Part shown: piece after piece, positions 5,604-6,031 of the stretch
Layout of the letters: each line of letters begins with the position of its first letter
Position numbering within the stretch: position 1 is the first letter of the stretch
Assembly: GCA_003663525.1 (NCBI GenBank)
Contig: QMUF01000099.1
Location: forward strand, 1 to 6,031
Reading direction: 5' to 3'
Length of the DNA: 6,031 bases
From: Thermococci archaeon
GTDB lineage: Archaea; Methanobacteriota_B; Thermococci; Thermococcales; Thermococcaceae
Notes under the pieces: generated by a model
The model's input: only the letters and a program-made list of their open reading frames with translations
Databases searched by the model: none
Told to the model about the DNA's origin: nothing
Translations under genes and position numbers: made by a program

Positions 5604-6031
5604 TTACTCCCCTTTAAGCTTCGGCTTGGGTTCTGCAAGACTTATAGTTCCATTTGAGTTTTTTATATCTATTTTACTCAATGCTTCAACTGGTGAGGGG
5701 ATTGCGCTTCTTTCTTCCTCCACTTCCCAGTCTATTTCGTCACCGATTTCAGCATTTAAATACTCTATAACACCCACGGGAGTCTCAATGATATATTTGG
5801 CCCCTTCTTTTGGAACATAAAACCTCCAAGGCCGGGCCCTTTTCAGATCAACTACTTCCCTAGAAGAGTCCAAAAAGATAACATCTATACTCTGAAGCAT
5901 AAAAAACATGTGAATGGATGCATTTAACCTTGTTTCCGAAGGCAAAATGAACACAAGAGCATAATTTACATTGGGAGTTAACATTAATCCCCTGAATCTC
6001 CTAAAGAAAGTATCTGCAATTTTAACTCTTC
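5604..6031 (-). CDS. DUF192 (COG1430) family protein, 5' end outside the window
   Basis: Partial: 141 residues visible. Reading the frame back from the ATG at 5984 to the window edge gives [15 protein letters not shown] with no stop. This is the conserved DUF192 opening (A.T...R..GLM), so the ATG at 5984 is the Met of GLM and not the start; the true start is beyond 6031. Core marks after it are [19 protein letters not shown], with the family's IHMFFM followed by a short spacer and D.IFLD, then [28 protein letters not shown] and AEIGDEID. About 35 residues follow the core ([12 protein letters not shown] to KLKGE), a polar extension beyond the usual domain. The family's molecular function is not established; many members are small secreted or cytosolic beta-rich proteins, and whether this one has a signal peptide cannot be seen here. 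It is cotranscribed with the nucleotidyltransferase. Confidence 0.88.
   Translation of the reverse strand, partial: RVKIADTFFRRFRGLMLTPNVNYALVFILPSETRLNASIHMFFMLQSIDVIFLDSSREVVDLKRARPWRFYVPKEGAKYIIETPVGVIEYLNAEIGDEIDWEVEEERSAIPSPVEALSKIDIKNSNGTISLAEPKPKLKGE
5606..5614 (-). promoter_or_regulatory. Ribosome-binding site of the nucleotidyltransferase gene
   Basis: The minus strand reads AAGGGGAGT across the last codons and stop of the DUF192 gene, ending just before the ATG at 5602. It decides that ATG over the in-frame TTG at 5638, which has no comparable site. Confidence 0.6.

Overview
The window looks like a piece of a Thermococcales (Pyrococcus/Thermococcus-type) archaeal chromosome. This is inferred from BRE/TATA promoters of the AAAA..TTTTAAA kind, GGTGA/GAGGGGTGA-type ribosome-binding sites, a one-piece archaeal tRNA-Glu with encoded CCA, a Trm5b that closely resembles the Methanocaldococcus jannaschii enzyme as I remember it, and a CWB2-type secreted protein. 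Base composition is AT-rich, which fits a lower-GC member of the order. The genus cannot be fixed by eye.

Layout, left to right. Positions 1-171 are AT-rich intergenic DNA ending in a clear promoter and ribosome-binding site. Next comes a secreted, sequon-rich cell-wall-binding-repeat/helical protein (172-1347, +). After a 93-bp gap with its own promoter lies a THEP1-type NTPase (1441-1956, +). This gene meets, tail to tail with a 4-bp gap, a two-gene minus-strand operon: a FecCD/BtuC permease (2676-3674) followed by its ATPase (1961-2683), with translationally coupled overlapping ends. No substrate-binding protein accompanies them.

Upstream of the permease, on the same strand but with its own promoter and oligo-T terminator, is tRNA-Glu(UUC) (3768-3845). 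It diverges from trm5b (3931-4923, +), and the two promoter elements lie back to back in about 35 bp. Trm5b makes m1G37 in tRNAs, and the adjacent tRNA-Glu has a G at position 37.

The right end is a minus-strand operon entering from outside the window: a DUF192 protein (5604 to beyond 6031, start not visible) and a nucleotidyltransferase with a helical C-terminal domain (4901-5602). The two are separated by a single base, and the nucleotidyltransferase gene overlaps the 3' end of trm5b by 23 bp.

Functionally the window is mixed: cell surface, nucleotide hydrolysis, metal-chelate or corrinoid import, tRNA supply and modification, and an uncharacterised nucleotidyltransferase/DUF192 pair. I see no mobile element, CRISPR array, long repeat or clearly broken gene. 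Nothing amounts to a convincing new system; the nucleotidyltransferase/DUF192 pair and the sequon-rich surface protein are the least explained parts.
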